Shown one piece after another: positions 26,914-36,459 of a DNA stretch of 64,000 nucleotides. Origin of the DNA: Candidatus Shikimatogenerans bostrichidophilus (GTDB lineage: Bacteria; Bacteroidota; Bacteroidia; Flavobacteriales; Blattabacteriaceae). The notes below the pieces were generated by a model, which saw nothing but the letters and a program-made list of their open reading frames with translations, made no database searches and was not told the origin of the DNA. The stretch is from the NCBI GenBank assembly GCA_029851345.1, contig CP099831.1, positions 1 through 64,000 of the forward strand, written 5' to 3'. The translations under genes were made by a program, and so were the position numbers. How positions within the stretch are numbered: position 1 is the stretch's first letter; each line of letters opens with the position of its first letter.

Positions 26914-27211
26914 AAAAATTAAATTAAAATTAAAATCATATGATTATATTTTATTAGAAAAATCTATAAAAAATATAATAAAAAGTATTAAATATACAGG
27001 AGTAATAATAAATGGTCCAATTCCATTACCTACTAAAAAAAAATATTTTACTGTATTGAAATCTCCACATGTACATAAAAAATCTAGAGAACAATTTATA
27101 TTATCAATACATATAAGATATTTAGAAATAATAAATGCAAATACTAAAACGATAAATGCATTAATGAAAATAGAATTAGCTAGGGGGGTTGATGTTAAAA
27201 TAAAAATATAA
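26906..27211 (+). CDS. rpsJ: Ribosomal protein uS10
   Basis: 30S head protein, also NusE in transcription antitermination. Seen: 101 codons, usual length. KLKSYDYILLEKS near the start, GPIPLPTKKKYFTVLKSPHV (about 36-55), and IKTINALMKIELARGVDVKI-type ending. It begins inside the end of fusA. Confidence 0.97.
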   Translation: MNEKIKLKLKSYDYILLEKSIKNIIKSIKYTGVIINGPIPLPTKKKYFTVLKSPHVHKKSREQFILSIHIRYLEIINANTKTINALMKIELARGVDVKIKI

Positions 27212-27215
27212 ATAA

Positions 27216-27839
27216 ATGATTAAAATATTTGGGGAAAAAATTAAGATGATTACTCTTTTTATAAATAAAAAAAAATATCCTTGTACTATTATAAAATCAT
27301 CCCCTAATAAAATTATATTTATAAAAAAAATAAATAAAGGAAATTATAAACTATTATTAGGATATAAAAAAATAAAAAAAATAAATAAACCATTAAGTGG
27401 TTTATTTTCAAAGTATAAAACAGATAATTATAAAAAGTTAATTGAAATTAATAATTTATCTAATGAAGATTTTAAATTTTTAAAAAATAAAAAATTTATT
27501 GATTTAAATTATTTTAATAAAATAAAATTTATTGATATTGTTGGTAATAGTATAGGAAAAGGATTTCAAGGAGTAGTAAAAAGATATAATTTTTCAGGCG
27601 TAGGAGGAAAAACTCATGGACAACATAATAGATTAAGATCGCCTGGATCTATTGGAGCAGGATCATCACCATCTAGAGTCTTTAAAGGATTAAAAATGGC
27701 GGGTCGGATGGGTAATAAAAGAATAACTATAAAAAAAATAAAAATATTAGATATTGATTATAAAAAAAATTTATTATTAATAAAAGGATCGATACCAGGG
27801 AAAAAAAATAATTTTTTAATAATTAGAAAATGGAAATAA
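27216..27839 (+). CDS. rplC: Ribosomal protein uL3
   Basis: Early-assembly protein near the peptidyl-transferase centre. Seen: 207 codons. N-terminal GEKIKMITLF (family GKKIGMTxxF), GNSIGKGFQGVVKRYNFSG (about 109-127), and SIGAGSSPSRVFKGLKMAGR with the tip loop. Overlaps rplD by 10 bases. Confidence 0.97.
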   Translation: MIKIFGEKIKMITLFINKKKYPCTIIKSSPNKIIFIKKINKGNYKLLLGYKKIKKINKPLSGLFSKYKTDNYKKLIEINNLSNEDFKFLKNKKFIDLNYFNKIKFIDIVGNSIGKGFQGVVKRYNFSGVGGKTHGQHNRLRSPGSIGAGSSPSRVFKGLKMAGRMGNKRITIKKIKILDIDYKKNLLLIKGSIPGKKNNFLIIRKWK

Positions 27840-28465
27840 TTAATAAGAATGAAATTAAAAAAAAAATAATTTTACTATATAGTAAAATAAAAAATAAAAA
27901 TCATCTTATATATCTTTATGTAAAATCTTATTTAAATTCTCAAAGAAAGGGAAATAGTAAAACAAAGGAAAGAAGTGAAGTTAAAGGGAGTACGAGAAAA
28001 ATTACTAAACAAAAGGGTTTAGGTAATGCAAGAAAAGGGGATATTAAAAATCCTATTTTTAAAGGTGGTGGTAGAATATTTGGACCAAGGAAAAGAGATT
28101 ATAAAATAAAAATAAATAAAAATATAAAAAAAAAAGTTAAAAAAATATTAATAATAGATAAAATTTTAAATAATAAAATATATATAATTAATAAATTTAA
28201 ATATTTGTCATATAAAACTAAAAAAATAATTTTATATTTTATGTCTAAAAATATAAATATAAAAAATAAAAATATAAAATATTTAATTATAACAGATAAT
28301 ATTTATAAAAATTTATTAATGTCTATAAATAATCTTAATAATATATTAATTAATTATAAAAAAAATATTAATTATTTTAATGTTTTAAAATCTGATTATA
28401 TAATATTTGTAGGTAAAAAAATAGAAAAATATATAATTAATAATATTTTAGAAATATCGTTATGA
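27830..28465 (+). CDS. rplD: Ribosomal protein uL4
   Basis: 50S protein lining the exit tunnel. Seen: 211 codons. The tunnel loop is KERSEVKGSTRKITKQKGLG (about 46-65), followed by GNARKGDIKNPIFKGGGRIF. It ends in TGA within an ATGA overlap with rplW. The C-terminal half is strongly drifted toward Lys, Asn and Ile. Confidence 0.95.
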   Translation: MEIINKNEIKKKIILLYSKIKNKNHLIYLYVKSYLNSQRKGNSKTKERSEVKGSTRKITKQKGLGNARKGDIKNPIFKGGGRIFGPRKRDYKIKINKNIKKKVKKILIIDKILNNKIYIINKFKYLSYKTKKIILYFMSKNINIKNKNIKYLIITDNIYKNLLMSINNLNNILINYKKNINYFNVLKSDYIIFVGKKIEKYIINNILEISL

Positions 28466-28731
28466 AATTATTCCTTTCAATATTAAAAACTAAAAAAACT
28501 ATTAATATTTTTTTAAAAGAAAAAAAATATAGTTTTATATTAAATAAAAAAAATATAAATAAAATAAAATTAAAAGAATATTTTTTAAAAAATTATAATT
28601 TGAAGGTTAATAAAATAAATATTATAAAAAATAAATATAAAAAAAAAATAAAAATAATAGTTAAATTTAACAAAATTAATAAAAAAAAAATTTATTTTCA
28701 AATAAATAAAAATGAAGTATATAAAGAATAA
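28462..28731 (+). CDS. rplW: Ribosomal protein uL23
   Basis: Exit-site protein where trigger factor and SRP dock. Seen: 89 codons, near the usual 95-100, with SFILNKKNINKIKLKEYF matching the family's TFxVxxxANKxEIKxAVE region only in outline. Identification rests on its fixed place between rplD and rplB. Overlaps both neighbours (4 and 20 bases). Confidence 0.9.
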   Translation: MKLFLSILKTKKTINIFLKEKKYSFILNKKNINKIKLKEYFLKNYNLKVNKINIIKNKYKKKIKIIVKFNKINKKKIYFQINKNEVYKE

Positions 28732-29467
28732 CCCCAAAAAAATAATTATTGGTAAAAGGAAAACAGGAGGACGGAATAATAAAGGACGTATTACAGTTAA
28801 ACATAGAGGAGGTGGACATAAACAAAAATATAGAATAATTGATTATAAGCGGAATAAATTTGATATAGAAGCATTAGTAAAAACTATTGAATATGATCCT
28901 AATAGATCTTCTTATATATCTTTATTATATTATAAAGATGGAGTAAAAAGATATATTTTAACTTTAAAAGGATTAAAAATAGGTGATAAGGTAATATCTT
29001 CTAAAAATTTAACAAATTTTATTATAGGAAATACGGGGCCATTAAGTAAAATCCCAATAGGTACAGTAGTATCTTGTGTAGAAAATATACCAGGGAAAGG
29101 GGCTATTTATTCAAGGAGTGCGGGATCTTTTTCTATTATAATTTCAAAAGAAAAACAATATGCTGTTATTAAATTATCTTCAAATGAAAAAAAAATGGTA
29201 TTATTAGATTGTATGGCAACTATTGGATCAATTTCAAATAGTGAACATAAATTTAAAAAATTAAAAAAAGCTGGTAATAATAGATGGGTAGGTAAAAGAC
29301 CAAGGACTAGGGGGGTTGCTATGAATCCTATTGATCATCCAATGGGGGGTGGAGAAGGTAAAGCTTCTGGTGGACATCCTAAAAGTTATAAAGGGATACC
29401 TTCTAAAGGATTTAAAACTAGAAGAAAAAAAAATATAACTACTAAATATATCATAAATAAAAAGTAA
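28712..29467 (+). CDS. rplB: Ribosomal protein uL2, N-terminus shortened
   Basis: Peptidyl-transferase-centre assembly protein. Seen: 251 codons against about 274. GKRKTGGRNNKGRITVKHRG (about 14-33), GGGHKQKYRIIDYKRNKFDI, and the functional C-terminal loop MNPIDHPMGGGEGKASGGHP are all present. About 25 residues of the family's N-terminus before KSGGRN are missing, and the start lies 20 bases inside rplW. The rpsS ATG follows its stop directly. Confidence 0.97.
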   Translation: MKYIKNNPKKIIIGKRKTGGRNNKGRITVKHRGGGHKQKYRIIDYKRNKFDIEALVKTIEYDPNRSSYISLLYYKDGVKRYILTLKGLKIGDKVISSKNLTNFIIGNTGPLSKIPIGTVVSCVENIPGKGAIYSRSAGSFSIIISKEKQYAVIKLSSNEKKMVLLDCMATIGSISNSEHKFKKLKKAGNNRWVGKRPRTRGVAMNPIDHPMGGGEGKASGGHPKSYKGIPSKGFKTRRKKNITTKYIINKK

Positions 29468-29737
29468 ATGTCAAGATCAATTAAAAAAGGACCTTATATA
29501 AATTATAAATTAATTAAAAAAGTAAAATTAAATAATACTTTAAAAATTAAAAAAAAAATAAAAACTTGGGCAAGGAATTCAATAATAACTCCAGAATTTG
29601 TTGGAAATACATTTTTAGTCCATAATGGTAATAGATTTATTTCTATATATATAACAGAAAATATGGTTGGATGTAAATTAGGAGAATTTTCTCCTACAAG
29701 AATATTTAAAGGACATTCTGGAAATAAAAAAAAATAA
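29468..29737 (+). CDS. rpsS: Ribosomal protein uS19
   Basis: 30S head protein. Seen: 89 codons. [11 protein letters not shown] at the start, [20 protein letters not shown] (about 36-55), [17 protein letters not shown] near the end. Zero spacing from rplB and 8 bases to rplV. Confidence 0.97.
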   Translation: MSRSIKKGPYINYKLIKKVKLNNTLKIKKKIKTWARNSIITPEFVGNTFLVHNGNRFISIYITENMVGCKLGEFSPTRIFKGHSGNKKK

Positions 29738-29745
29738 TTAAATAA

Positions 29746-30159
29746 ATGGGAAAAAGGAAAAGAATATCTTCAAATAAAATAAACAAAACTAAAGAAATAT
29801 ATTCATTATTGAGATATGTAAAAATTTCTCCTAGAAAAATAAGAAGTGTAATAAATATAATAAAAGGTAAAAATTTAAATTATTCTTTAAATATATTAAG
29901 AAATTATATAAGTAATAAAATATCTAATATATTAATAAAATTAATCTTATCAGCGATTTCAAATTATAAAAACAAAACTAATATAAATATATCTGAAGAT
30001 AAATTATATATTAAAAATATTTTAGTTAATAGTGCTGGTATAAAAAAAAAAATAAAATATGTTTCTCAGGGTAGAAGTATTTTAATAAAAAATAGAAGAA
30101 GTCATATTAAATTAATAATAAACAAAAAAAATGGGACAAAAAACAAATCCAATAGCTAA
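29746..30159 (+). CDS. rplV: Ribosomal protein uL22
   Basis: Exit-tunnel protein. Seen: 137 codons. [20 protein letters not shown] (about 23-42) is the family core, and the tunnel hairpin reads [17 protein letters not shown]. Its 3' end overlaps rpsC by 29 bases. Confidence 0.95.
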   Translation: MGKRKRISSNKINKTKEIYSLLRYVKISPRKIRSVINIIKGKNLNYSLNILRNYISNKISNILIKLILSAISNYKNKTNINISEDKLYIKNILVNSAGIKKKIKYVSQGRSILIKNRRSHIKLIINKKNGTKNKSNS

Positions 30160-30874
30160 TAGATTAGGATTTATATATGGTTGGAAATCTATGTGGGTAA
30201 ATAATTATTTAGATAATATTAAAGAAGATTATGATATTAGAACTTATATTAATAATAGATTTGTAAATAAATATTGTATTTCTAGTATTTTTATAGAAAA
30301 AACTAGAAATAAAATGGTCATTACAATATGTACTTCTAAACCTGCTATAGTTATAGGGAAAAAAGGGAAGGAAGTAGAGTATTTAAAATCTAATATAAAA
30401 AAAATAATTATAAATAAAAAAGTAAGTATTTATATTAATGTTATAGATATAGTCCGTCCTGAAAAGGATGCATTATTAGTATCTAAAAATATTTGTAGAC
30501 AAATCGTTAATAGAGTATCTTATAAAAAAGCGATAAAATTATCTATTTATAATACTATGAAAAATAAAGTTAAAGGTATAAAAATACAAATATCAGGTAG
30601 ATTAAATGGGGCAGAAATGGCTAGAAGAGAGATCTATAAACAAGGGACTATTAAATTATCAACATTTAGATCTAATATAGATTATGGGTTTTCAGAAGCT
30701 AAAACGACTTATGGTAAAATAGGAGTAAAGGTTTGGATTATGAAAAATATAATATATAATAATACAAAAGATTTATCTAGTTTTTATAATAGTTATTTTC
30801 AAATAAAAAAAAAATTTATTAAAAAAAAAAAAATAAATGCCAAAAAAAAAATTTTTAAAAAGACAAAAAGGTAG
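30131..30874 (+). CDS. rpsC: Ribosomal protein uS3
   Basis: 30S protein at the mRNA entry, with a KH domain. Seen: 247 codons. [14 protein letters not shown] fixes the start inside rplV. The KH motif [13 protein letters not shown] lies near residue 77, and [14 protein letters not shown] near 160. The last 38 bases overlap rplP. Confidence 0.97.
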   Translation: MGQKTNPIANRLGFIYGWKSMWVNNYLDNIKEDYDIRTYINNRFVNKYCISSIFIEKTRNKMVITICTSKPAIVIGKKGKEVEYLKSNIKKIIINKKVSIYINVIDIVRPEKDALLVSKNICRQIVNRVSYKKAIKLSIYNTMKNKVKGIKIQISGRLNGAEMARREIYKQGTIKLSTFRSNIDYGFSEAKTTYGKIGVKVWIMKNIIYNNTKDLSSFYNSYFQIKKKFIKKKKINAKKKIFKKTKR

Positions 30875-31247
30875 AATGAAAGGAAATGCTAAAAGAGGAT
30901 ATAGATTAAATTTTGGTTTATATGGATTACAATCTATAGATAAAGCAAAATATATAACAGAAAAACAAATAGAGGCAGCAAGAGTTGCTGGTACTAGGTA
31001 TATGAAAAGAGAAGGAAATTTATATATAAATATATTCCCAGATAAACCAATTACAAAAAAACCTCAGGAAGTAAGAATGGGTAAAGGGAAAGGGACTGTA
31101 GAATATTATGTTGCAGTTGTTAAACCAGGACGTATATTATTTGAAATAAATGGAGTATCAGAAGAAATAGCTAAAGAAGCTTTAAGATTATGTTCTCAAA
31201 AATTACCTATAAAAACGAAATATATTCTATATGATAGTTTTTTTTAA
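30837..31247 (+). CDS. rplP: Ribosomal protein uL16
   Basis: 50S protein near the A site. Seen: 136 codons. [20 protein letters not shown] (about 11-30), [19 protein letters not shown], and [20 protein letters not shown] are strongly conserved. The start ([13 protein letters not shown]) fits the family MLQPKRTKYRKxHKGR, so the 38-base overlap with rpsC is real. rpmC, normally next, is absent: rpsQ starts 12 bases later. Confidence 0.97.
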   Translation: MPKKKFLKRQKGRMKGNAKRGYRLNFGLYGLQSIDKAKYITEKQIEAARVAGTRYMKREGNLYINIFPDKPITKKPQEVRMGKGKGTVEYYVAVVKPGRILFEINGVSEEIAKEALRLCSQKLPIKTKYILYDSFF

Positions 31248-31259
31248 AGTAAAAAAAAA

Positions 31260-31505
31260 ATGATAAATAAAATTAATATAAAATTGAAGAAAGGTATTAT
31301 TATAAGTGATAAAATGAATAAAACTAGGATTGTCTTATATAAAAAAAGAATTATACATAAAAAGTATAAAAAAATAATTTTTAAAAATAAAAAATTTTAT
31401 GCTCATGATGAAAAAAATTTAACAAAAATCGGTGATAATGTAGTAATTATGAAAGTAAGACCATTAAGTAAGACTAAATCTTGGATTATAAAACAAATAA
31501 TATAA
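31260..31505 (+). CDS. rpsQ: Ribosomal protein uS17
   Basis: Primary 16S-binding 30S protein. Seen: 81 codons, family length. KKGIIISDKMNKTRIVLYKK near the start, RIIHKKYKKI, and the KIGDNVVIMKVRPLSKTKSW signature (about 57-75). Confidence 0.95.
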   Translation: MINKINIKLKKGIIISDKMNKTRIVLYKKRIIHKKYKKIIFKNKKFYAHDEKNLTKIGDNVVIMKVRPLSKTKSWIIKQII

Positions 31506-31524
31506 AAAATTAAATTATAATATT

Positions 31525-31890
31525 ATGTTACAACAAGAATCGACATTAAAAGTCGCTGATAATACAGGGGCAAAAATAGTATTATTAATAAGGATATTGG
31601 GAAGTAATAAAAAATATGCTAGTATAGGAGATAATATAATAGTAACAGTAAAAAAAGTATTTATAAAAAGTAGTATTAAAAAGGGCGAAAAATATAGAGC
31701 GATAATAGTAAGAGTAAAAAAAAAAATACTTAGATTAGATGGGACTTTTATTTCTTTTGATGATAATGCTTGTATTTTATTAGATGAAAACAAAGAAATA
31801 AAAGGAACTAGAATATTTGGTCCAGTGGCAAAAGAATTAAGATATAAAGGATATATGAAGATAATTTCTTTATCAAATTATGTAATATAA
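31525..31890 (+). CDS. rplN: Ribosomal protein uL14
   Basis: 50S protein at the subunit interface. Seen: 121 codons. MLQQESTLKVADNTGAKIVL opens the protein, and DGTFISFDDNACILLDENKE and GTRIFGPVAKELR follow; all family landmarks are present. Confidence 0.97.
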   Translation: MLQQESTLKVADNTGAKIVLLIRILGSNKKYASIGDNIIVTVKKVFIKSSIKKGEKYRAIIVRVKKKILRLDGTFISFDDNACILLDENKEIKGTRIFGPVAKELRYKGYMKIISLSNYVI

Positions 31891-31912
31891 AAAAATAAAT
31901 AAAAAAAAATAA

Positions 31913-32242
31913 ATGTTAAAATTTAAAGAAGGTGATAAAATTATTATAATAGCAGGTAAATATAAAGGATTAAAAGGAGAAATTCATAAAATTTTTAAAA
32001 AAGAGAGTAAAGTTAATATAAGTGGTATTAAAAATATTAAAAGATATATTAAGAGAAATAAAAATAATAAAGGAGGGATATTAATAAAACCAAATAAAAT
32101 AAATATTTCAAATATAGCTATTTTAGATCCTAAATTAAATGTTCAAACTAGAATAGGATTTAAATTTATTAATGGTATAAAAAGACGTATTTGTAAAAAA
32201 TCTAAAACGATTTTAATTAATAATATTAATGATAAAAAATAA
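31913..32242 (+). CDS. rplX: Ribosomal protein uL24
   Basis: 50S assembly initiator with a KOW motif. Seen: 109 codons. FKEGDKIIIIAGKYKGLKGE (about 3-22) is the KOW core, then GGILIKPNKINISNIAILDP. Three bases precede rplE. Confidence 0.95.
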   Translation: MLKFKEGDKIIIIAGKYKGLKGEIHKIFKKESKVNISGIKNIKRYIKRNKNNKGGILIKPNKINISNIAILDPKLNVQTRIGFKFINGIKRRICKKSKTILINNINDKK

Positions 32243-32245
32243 TAA

Positions 32246-32827
32246 ATGTATATACCAAGATTAAAAAAAAAATATAAAAATAAAATAATATATTTATTAC
32301 AAAAAAAAAATAAATATAAAAATATTATGGAAGTACCTAAATTAATAAAAATAGTTATAAATATAGGAGTAGGTCTAGGAATAAAGAATAATATTAATAA
32401 TATTTTGACAAATTTAGAATTAATAACAGGTCAAAAAGCAATATATAGATATTCTAAAAAGGATATTTCAGGGTTTAAATTAAGAAAAGGAATTCCAATT
32501 GGATGTATGGTAACGCTTAGAAATAATATAATGTATGAATTCTTAGATAGATTAATATCAATAGCTTTACCTAGATCTAAAGATTTTAATGGGTTAAAAG
32601 AAACTAGTTTTGATGGATATGGTAATTATAATTTAGGGATTAAAGAACATATAATTTTCCCTGAAATTAATTTTGATAAAGTAAATAAAATACATGGAAT
32701 GAATATAACATTTGTAACTAATACTAATAAAAATATAGATTCTAAATTTTTATTAAAATATTTAGGATTACCTTTTAAAAATGATAATATATATGGCAAA
32801 AGAATCAATAAAAGCAAGACAAATTAA
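32246..32827 (+). CDS. rplE: Ribosomal protein uL5
   Basis: Binds 5S rRNA in the central protuberance. Seen: 193 codons. [19 protein letters not shown] (about 28-46), [20 protein letters not shown], and [18 protein letters not shown]. Its end overlaps the rpsN start by 35 bases. Confidence 0.97.
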   Translation: MYIPRLKKKYKNKIIYLLQKKNKYKNIMEVPKLIKIVINIGVGLGIKNNINNILTNLELITGQKAIYRYSKKDISGFKLRKGIPIGCMVTLRNNIMYEFLDRLISIALPRSKDFNGLKETSFDGYGNYNLGIKEHIIFPEINFDKVNKIHGMNITFVTNTNKNIDSKFLLKYLGLPFKNDNIYGKRINKSKTN

Positions 32828-33062
32828 AAGAAAAAAATTATTTAAAAAATATTATAAAAAAAGAAATTTTTTAATAAAAAATAAAAAATATTTAGATTTA
32901 CAAAAGATACCTAAAAATGCATCTAAAGTAAGAATAAGAAATTTATGTAAAATTACAGGTAGATCTAGGGGATACATTAGATTTTTTGGAATATCTAGAA
33001 TAGTATTTAGAGAATTATCTTCTAATGGGTTAATCCCAGGAATAAAAAAAGCAAGTTGGTAA
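32793..33062 (+). CDS. rpsN: Ribosomal protein uS14, zinc-free type
   Basis: 30S head protein. I start at ATG 32793 (89 codons, [10 protein letters not shown]), the normal length and N-terminus; an in-frame ATG at 32781 adds four residues. [20 protein letters not shown] and [10 protein letters not shown] are clear. Lacks the CxxC pairs of zinc-type S14, typical for Bacteroidota. Confidence 0.96.
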   Translation: MAKESIKARQIKRKKLFKKYYKKRNFLIKNKKYLDLQKIPKNASKVRIRNLCKITGRSRGYIRFFGISRIVFRELSSNGLIPGIKKASW

Positions 33063-33069
33063 TTAAATT

Positions 33070-33462
33070 ATGGATACAATAGGAAATTTTTTAACATTGA
33101 TAAGAAATGCATATAATGTAAAAAAAAAAAATGTTAAAGCAAATTATTCAAAAATAAATATTAATATAACAAAAGTTTTATATAATAATAATTATATAAA
33201 ATCTTATAAATTATATAGGATAAATAATAAAAAATATAATAAAATAAAGATATATTTAAAATATATTAATAATAAATCAGTTATAATAAATATAAAAAGA
33301 ATAAGTAAACCTAGTTTAAGAAAATATTTAAAATATAAAAATATAAAAAAAATATTAAATGGATATGGGATATCTATTATTTCTACTTCATTAGGAGTTA
33401 TGACAGGTTATGAAGCTGTTAAGAGAAAAATCGGTGGAGAAATTTTATGTACAATTTATTAA
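33070..33462 (+). CDS. rpsH: Ribosomal protein uS8
   Basis: Primary 16S-binding protein of the 30S platform. Seen: 130 codons. MDTIGNFLTLIRNAYNVKKK at the start, KRISKPSLRKYLKYKNI in the middle, and the C-terminal STSLGVMTGYEAVKRKIGGE. The middle third is drifted. Confidence 0.95.
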   Translation: MDTIGNFLTLIRNAYNVKKKNVKANYSKININITKVLYNNNYIKSYKLYRINNKKYNKIKIYLKYINNKSVIINIKRISKPSLRKYLKYKNIKKILNGYGISIISTSLGVMTGYEAVKRKIGGEILCTIY

Positions 33463-33475
33463 AATAAAAAAGTAA

Positions 33476-34021
33476 ATGTCAAGAATTGGAAATAAATTTA
33501 TAATAATTCCTAAAAATATAAATATTAAAGTAAAATATAATAAGATATCTGTAAAAGGGAAATTAGGAAAATTAAAAATTAAAATTAATAAAAATATAAA
33601 GATTTTAATTAAAGAAAATAAAATAAATTTAATAAATAAAAATAACAAATATAAAGGATTACATGGGTTATATAGAATGTTAATATATAATATGATTTAT
33701 GGAGTTACAAAAGGATTTAAAAAACAATTAGAATTAATAGGAGTCGGATATAAAGCAGAAGTTTATAAAAAAGGTCGTATTTTAATATTAAATTTAGGAT
33801 ATTCACATAATATAATTTTTCATGTATGTAAAGAAATTAATATTACAATAGATTATATAAAAGGAGCTAATTATATTATAAATTTACATAGTATAGATAA
33901 TCAATTACTAGGGATAGTTGCTTCTAAAATAAGGTCTTTAAAGAAACCTGACCGATATAAAGGGAAAGGTATAAGATATAAAAATGAAAATATAATATTA
34001 AAACCTGGTAAAACAGTATAG
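33476..34021 (+). CDS. rplF: Ribosomal protein uL6
   Basis: 50S protein next to the sarcin-ricin loop. Seen: 181 codons. MSRIGNKFIIIPKNINIKV at the start, GVTKGFKKQLELIGVGYKAE (about 78-97), and KPDRYKGKGIRYKNE near the end. It stops with TAG, one of the few TAG stops in the window. Confidence 0.96.
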   Translation: MSRIGNKFIIIPKNINIKVKYNKISVKGKLGKLKIKINKNIKILIKENKINLINKNNKYKGLHGLYRMLIYNMIYGVTKGFKKQLELIGVGYKAEVYKKGRILILNLGYSHNIIFHVCKEINITIDYIKGANYIINLHSIDNQLLGIVASKIRSLKKPDRYKGKGIRYKNENIILKPGKTV

Positions 34022-34030
34022 AATATAAAA

Positions 34031-34339
34031 ATGAAAATAAAAAATAATAAAATTCTACATAGAATTTCAATATTTAAAAGTAATAAAGAAATTTATGTAC
34101 AAATTATTGATGATATAGAAAGAAAAACAATAACATCTTATTCTTCTTTAAAAATAGATAAATATAAAAATAAAAAAATAACTAAAATTGATAAATCAAA
34201 AATAGTAGGATTAGGTATAGCTAAGAAAATGAAAAAGCATAATATAAAAAAAGCATATTATGATAATAAAGGAGGAAAATATCATGGGAGAATAAAAGTC
34301 TTAATAGAAAATATAAGATCTGGTGGAATTAAAATATAA
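34031..34339 (+). CDS. rplR: Ribosomal protein uL18, short N-terminus
   Basis: Binds 5S rRNA. Seen: 102 codons versus about 117. FKSNKEIYVQIIDD (about 14-27), and the C-terminal GRIKVLIENIRSGGIKI. Roughly 15 basic residues that normally precede the ISGTAxRPRLSVFRSN segment are missing, but the core fold is retained. Confidence 0.95.
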   Translation: MKIKNNKILHRISIFKSNKEIYVQIIDDIERKTITSYSSLKIDKYKNKKITKIDKSKIVGLGIAKKMKKHNIKKAYYDNKGGKYHGRIKVLIENIRSGGIKI

Positions 34340-34351
34340 TTTGTAATTAAA

Positions 34352-34864
34352 ATGATAATTAAAAAAAAAAAATTATTTTTTTCATTTAATAATTTAAGTA
34401 TTAAAGAAAAAGTAGTAAAGATAAAAAGAGTATGTAAAGTTACTAAAGGTAGGCGAGAATTTAGTTTTACCTCAATAGTAGTTAAAGGAGATAATAAAGG
34501 ATTAGTAGGATATGGGGTAGGAAAATCTAAAGAGATTTCTGATTCTATTTCAAAAGCATCAGTAAAAGCGAATAAAAATTTAATAATTGTTCCAATAAAA
34601 AATAAAACGATACCATTTGAATTTATGTTTAAATATTGTAGTACTAAAATCTATTTATATCCAGCCAGGGAAGGGACAGGCATAATAGCAGGTAGTTCTG
34701 CTAGAATTTTATTAGAATTATCTGGTATAAATAATATATATACTAAATTTATTGGATCATCGAATGTATGTAATTGTGTCAAAGCAACGTATTATGCTTT
34801 AAAATCTTTAAATGAGCAATATGAAATTATAAAAATAAATAGAAATAAATATGGGATTATATAA
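34352..34864 (+). CDS. rpsE: Ribosomal protein uS5
   Basis: 30S fidelity protein with an N-terminal dsRNA-binding fold. Seen: 170 codons. [20 protein letters not shown] (about 28-47), [17 protein letters not shown], and [20 protein letters not shown]. Overlaps rplO by 14 bases; rpmD, usually between them, is absent. Confidence 0.97.
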   Translation: MIIKKKKLFFSFNNLSIKEKVVKIKRVCKVTKGRREFSFTSIVVKGDNKGLVGYGVGKSKEISDSISKASVKANKNLIIVPIKNKTIPFEFMFKYCSTKIYLYPAREGTGIIAGSSARILLELSGINNIYTKFIGSSNVCNCVKATYYALKSLNEQYEIIKINRNKYGII

Positions 34865-35297
34865 ATTATATCCTAAAAAAGGATCTATTAAAAAAAAAAA
34901 GAGAATAGGTCGTGGAAATTCTGCAGGAGGTGGTAAAACTTGTGGTAGAGGACATAAAGGTCAAAAATCTAGATCAGGATATTCAAAAAAAAAAGGATTT
35001 GAAGGAGGTCAAACTCCATTATATAAAAGAATACCGAAATTTGGATTAAAAAAAAAATATAAAAAATATCAAATTTTTAATCTTAATGACATAGAAAATA
35101 TAGTATTAAAAAACAAAATAAAAATTATTAATAAACAAAATCTTATAAAAATAAAAAAAATAAAACAAAATAAAAAAATAAAAATTTTATCTAATGGTAC
35201 ATTAAATCATAAAATAATGATATATGCAAATAAGTTTAGTAAAAAAGCTTATAAAAAATTATTAAAAAATGGTAATAAATTAAAATTATTAAAATAA
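34851..35297 (+). CDS. rplO: Ribosomal protein uL15
   Basis: Late-assembly 50S protein. Seen: 148 codons. [20 protein letters not shown] (about 11-30), [14 protein letters not shown], and [17 protein letters not shown]. secY normally follows rplO in the spc operon, but here infA starts eight bases later. Confidence 0.97.
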   Translation: MGLYKLYPKKGSIKKKKRIGRGNSAGGGKTCGRGHKGQKSRSGYSKKKGFEGGQTPLYKRIPKFGLKKKYKKYQIFNLNDIENIVLKNKIKIINKQNLIKIKKIKQNKKIKILSNGTLNHKIMIYANKFSKKAYKKLLKNGNKLKLLK

Positions 35298-35305
35298 AAA
35301 AAAAT

Positions 35306-35518
35306 ATGGTAAAACAAAAAAATATATTAGTAAATGGTAAAGTAATAGAAGCTTTACCTAATGCAATGTTTAAAATAAAAATTAAAAGAGATTTTATAAT
35401 AATAGGACATATTTCTGGTAAAATTAGAAGAAATTTTATTAAAATATTACCTGGAGATAAAGTAAAAGTTGAACTTTCTCCTTATGATAAAAAAGGTAGA
35501 ATTAAATATAGATATTAA
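35306..35518 (+). CDS. infA: Translation initiation factor IF-1
   Basis: Binds the 30S A site during initiation. Seen: 70 codons, family length, with [16 protein letters not shown] (about 11-26), [20 protein letters not shown], and [15 protein letters not shown] ending in the usual SPYDLxKGRIxYR. It occupies the place after the missing secY. Confidence 0.96.
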   Translation: MVKQKNILVNGKVIEALPNAMFKIKIKRDFIIIGHISGKIRRNFIKILPGDKVKVELSPYDKKGRIKYRY

Positions 35519-35531
35519 AAAATATTTTTTT

Positions 35532-35648
35532 ATGAAAACAGTAGTTTCGTTAAAAAAAAGAAATAAAAATTGTAAAATAGTTAAAAGAAAAGGGATTTTA
35601 AGGATAATTAATAAATTAAATCCTAGATTTAAATTAAAACAAGGATAA
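35532..35648 (+). CDS. rpmJ: Ribosomal protein bL36
   Basis: Smallest 50S protein. 38 codons from ATG at 35532. Seen: [20 protein letters not shown] and the ending [12 protein letters not shown], matching the bL36 pattern MKVRASVKKRCxxCKIVRR and KNPKxKQRQG. Only one Cys remains, so it is a zinc-free form. It lies between infA and rpsM, the conserved position. Confidence 0.94.
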   Translation: MKTVVSLKKRNKNCKIVKRKGILRIINKLNPRFKLKQG

Positions 35649-35652
35649 TAAT

Positions 35653-36033
35653 ATGGCAATAATATCTGGAGTAAATTTACCAAATAATAAAAAAGGATTA
35701 ATATCTTTAACATATATTTATGGTATTGGTAAGAATACTGCTAAAAAAATCTTAGAAATTAATAATATAGATATTAATAAAAAGGTAAAAGATTGGAATC
35801 AAAAAGAATTACAAAAAATAATTAAATATATAACAAAAAATATTAAAATAGAAGGTGAATTAAGAACAGAAATCCAATATAATATAAAAAGATTAAAAGA
35901 TATAGGTTGTTATAGAGGTATAAGACATAGATTGGGGTTACCATTAAGAGGTCAAAGGACTAAAAATAATTCAAGAACTAGAAAAGGTAAAAGGAAAACA
36001 ATAGCTAATAAAAAAAAAGTAATTAAAAAATAA
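35653..36033 (+). CDS. rpsM: Ribosomal protein uS13
   Basis: 30S head protein that contacts the P-site tRNA. Seen: 126 codons. [20 protein letters not shown] (4-23), [12 protein letters not shown], and [20 protein letters not shown] are complete. First gene of the alpha-operon-like segment. Confidence 0.97.
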   Translation: MAIISGVNLPNNKKGLISLTYIYGIGKNTAKKILEINNIDINKKVKDWNQKELQKIIKYITKNIKIEGELRTEIQYNIKRLKDIGCYRGIRHRLGLPLRGQRTKNNSRTRKGKRKTIANKKKVIKK

Positions 36034-36038
36034 AGTTT

Positions 36039-36425
36039 ATGGTAAAAAAAAATAAAAAAAAAAAGAAAGTAAAAAGAAATATTAATTTTGGTGATATTTA
36101 TATACATTCGACATTTAACAATCTTATTATAAGTTTAACTGATAAAAGTGGTAATGTTTTAGCGTGGTCTTCTTCTGGTAAAATGAAATTTAGAGGGTCT
36201 AAGAAAAATACACCATATGCTGGTCAAAAAACTGCTCAAAATATCTCTGACCAATGTTTATTTTATGGTATAAAAAAAGTAGATGTAATAATAAAAGGGC
36301 CAGGGATAGGACGAGATTCAGCTATTAGAACAATAAGTAATAATGGCATAACTATTTTATCAATTAAAGATAAAACTCCTTTACCTCATAATGGATGTAG
36401 GCCCCCTAAAAAAAGAAGAATTTAA
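36039..36425 (+). CDS. rpsK: Ribosomal protein uS11
   Basis: 30S platform protein. Seen: 128 codons. [20 protein letters not shown] (about 22-41), [20 protein letters not shown], and the [16 protein letters not shown]-terminus. Confidence 0.97.
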   Translation: MVKKNKKKKKVKRNINFGDIYIHSTFNNLIISLTDKSGNVLAWSSSGKMKFRGSKKNTPYAGQKTAQNISDQCLFYGIKKVDVIIKGPGIGRDSAIRTISNNGITILSIKDKTPLPHNGCRPPKKRRI

Positions 36426-36459
36426 AATAAATTTAAAAAAAAAAAATAAATTATAATAA

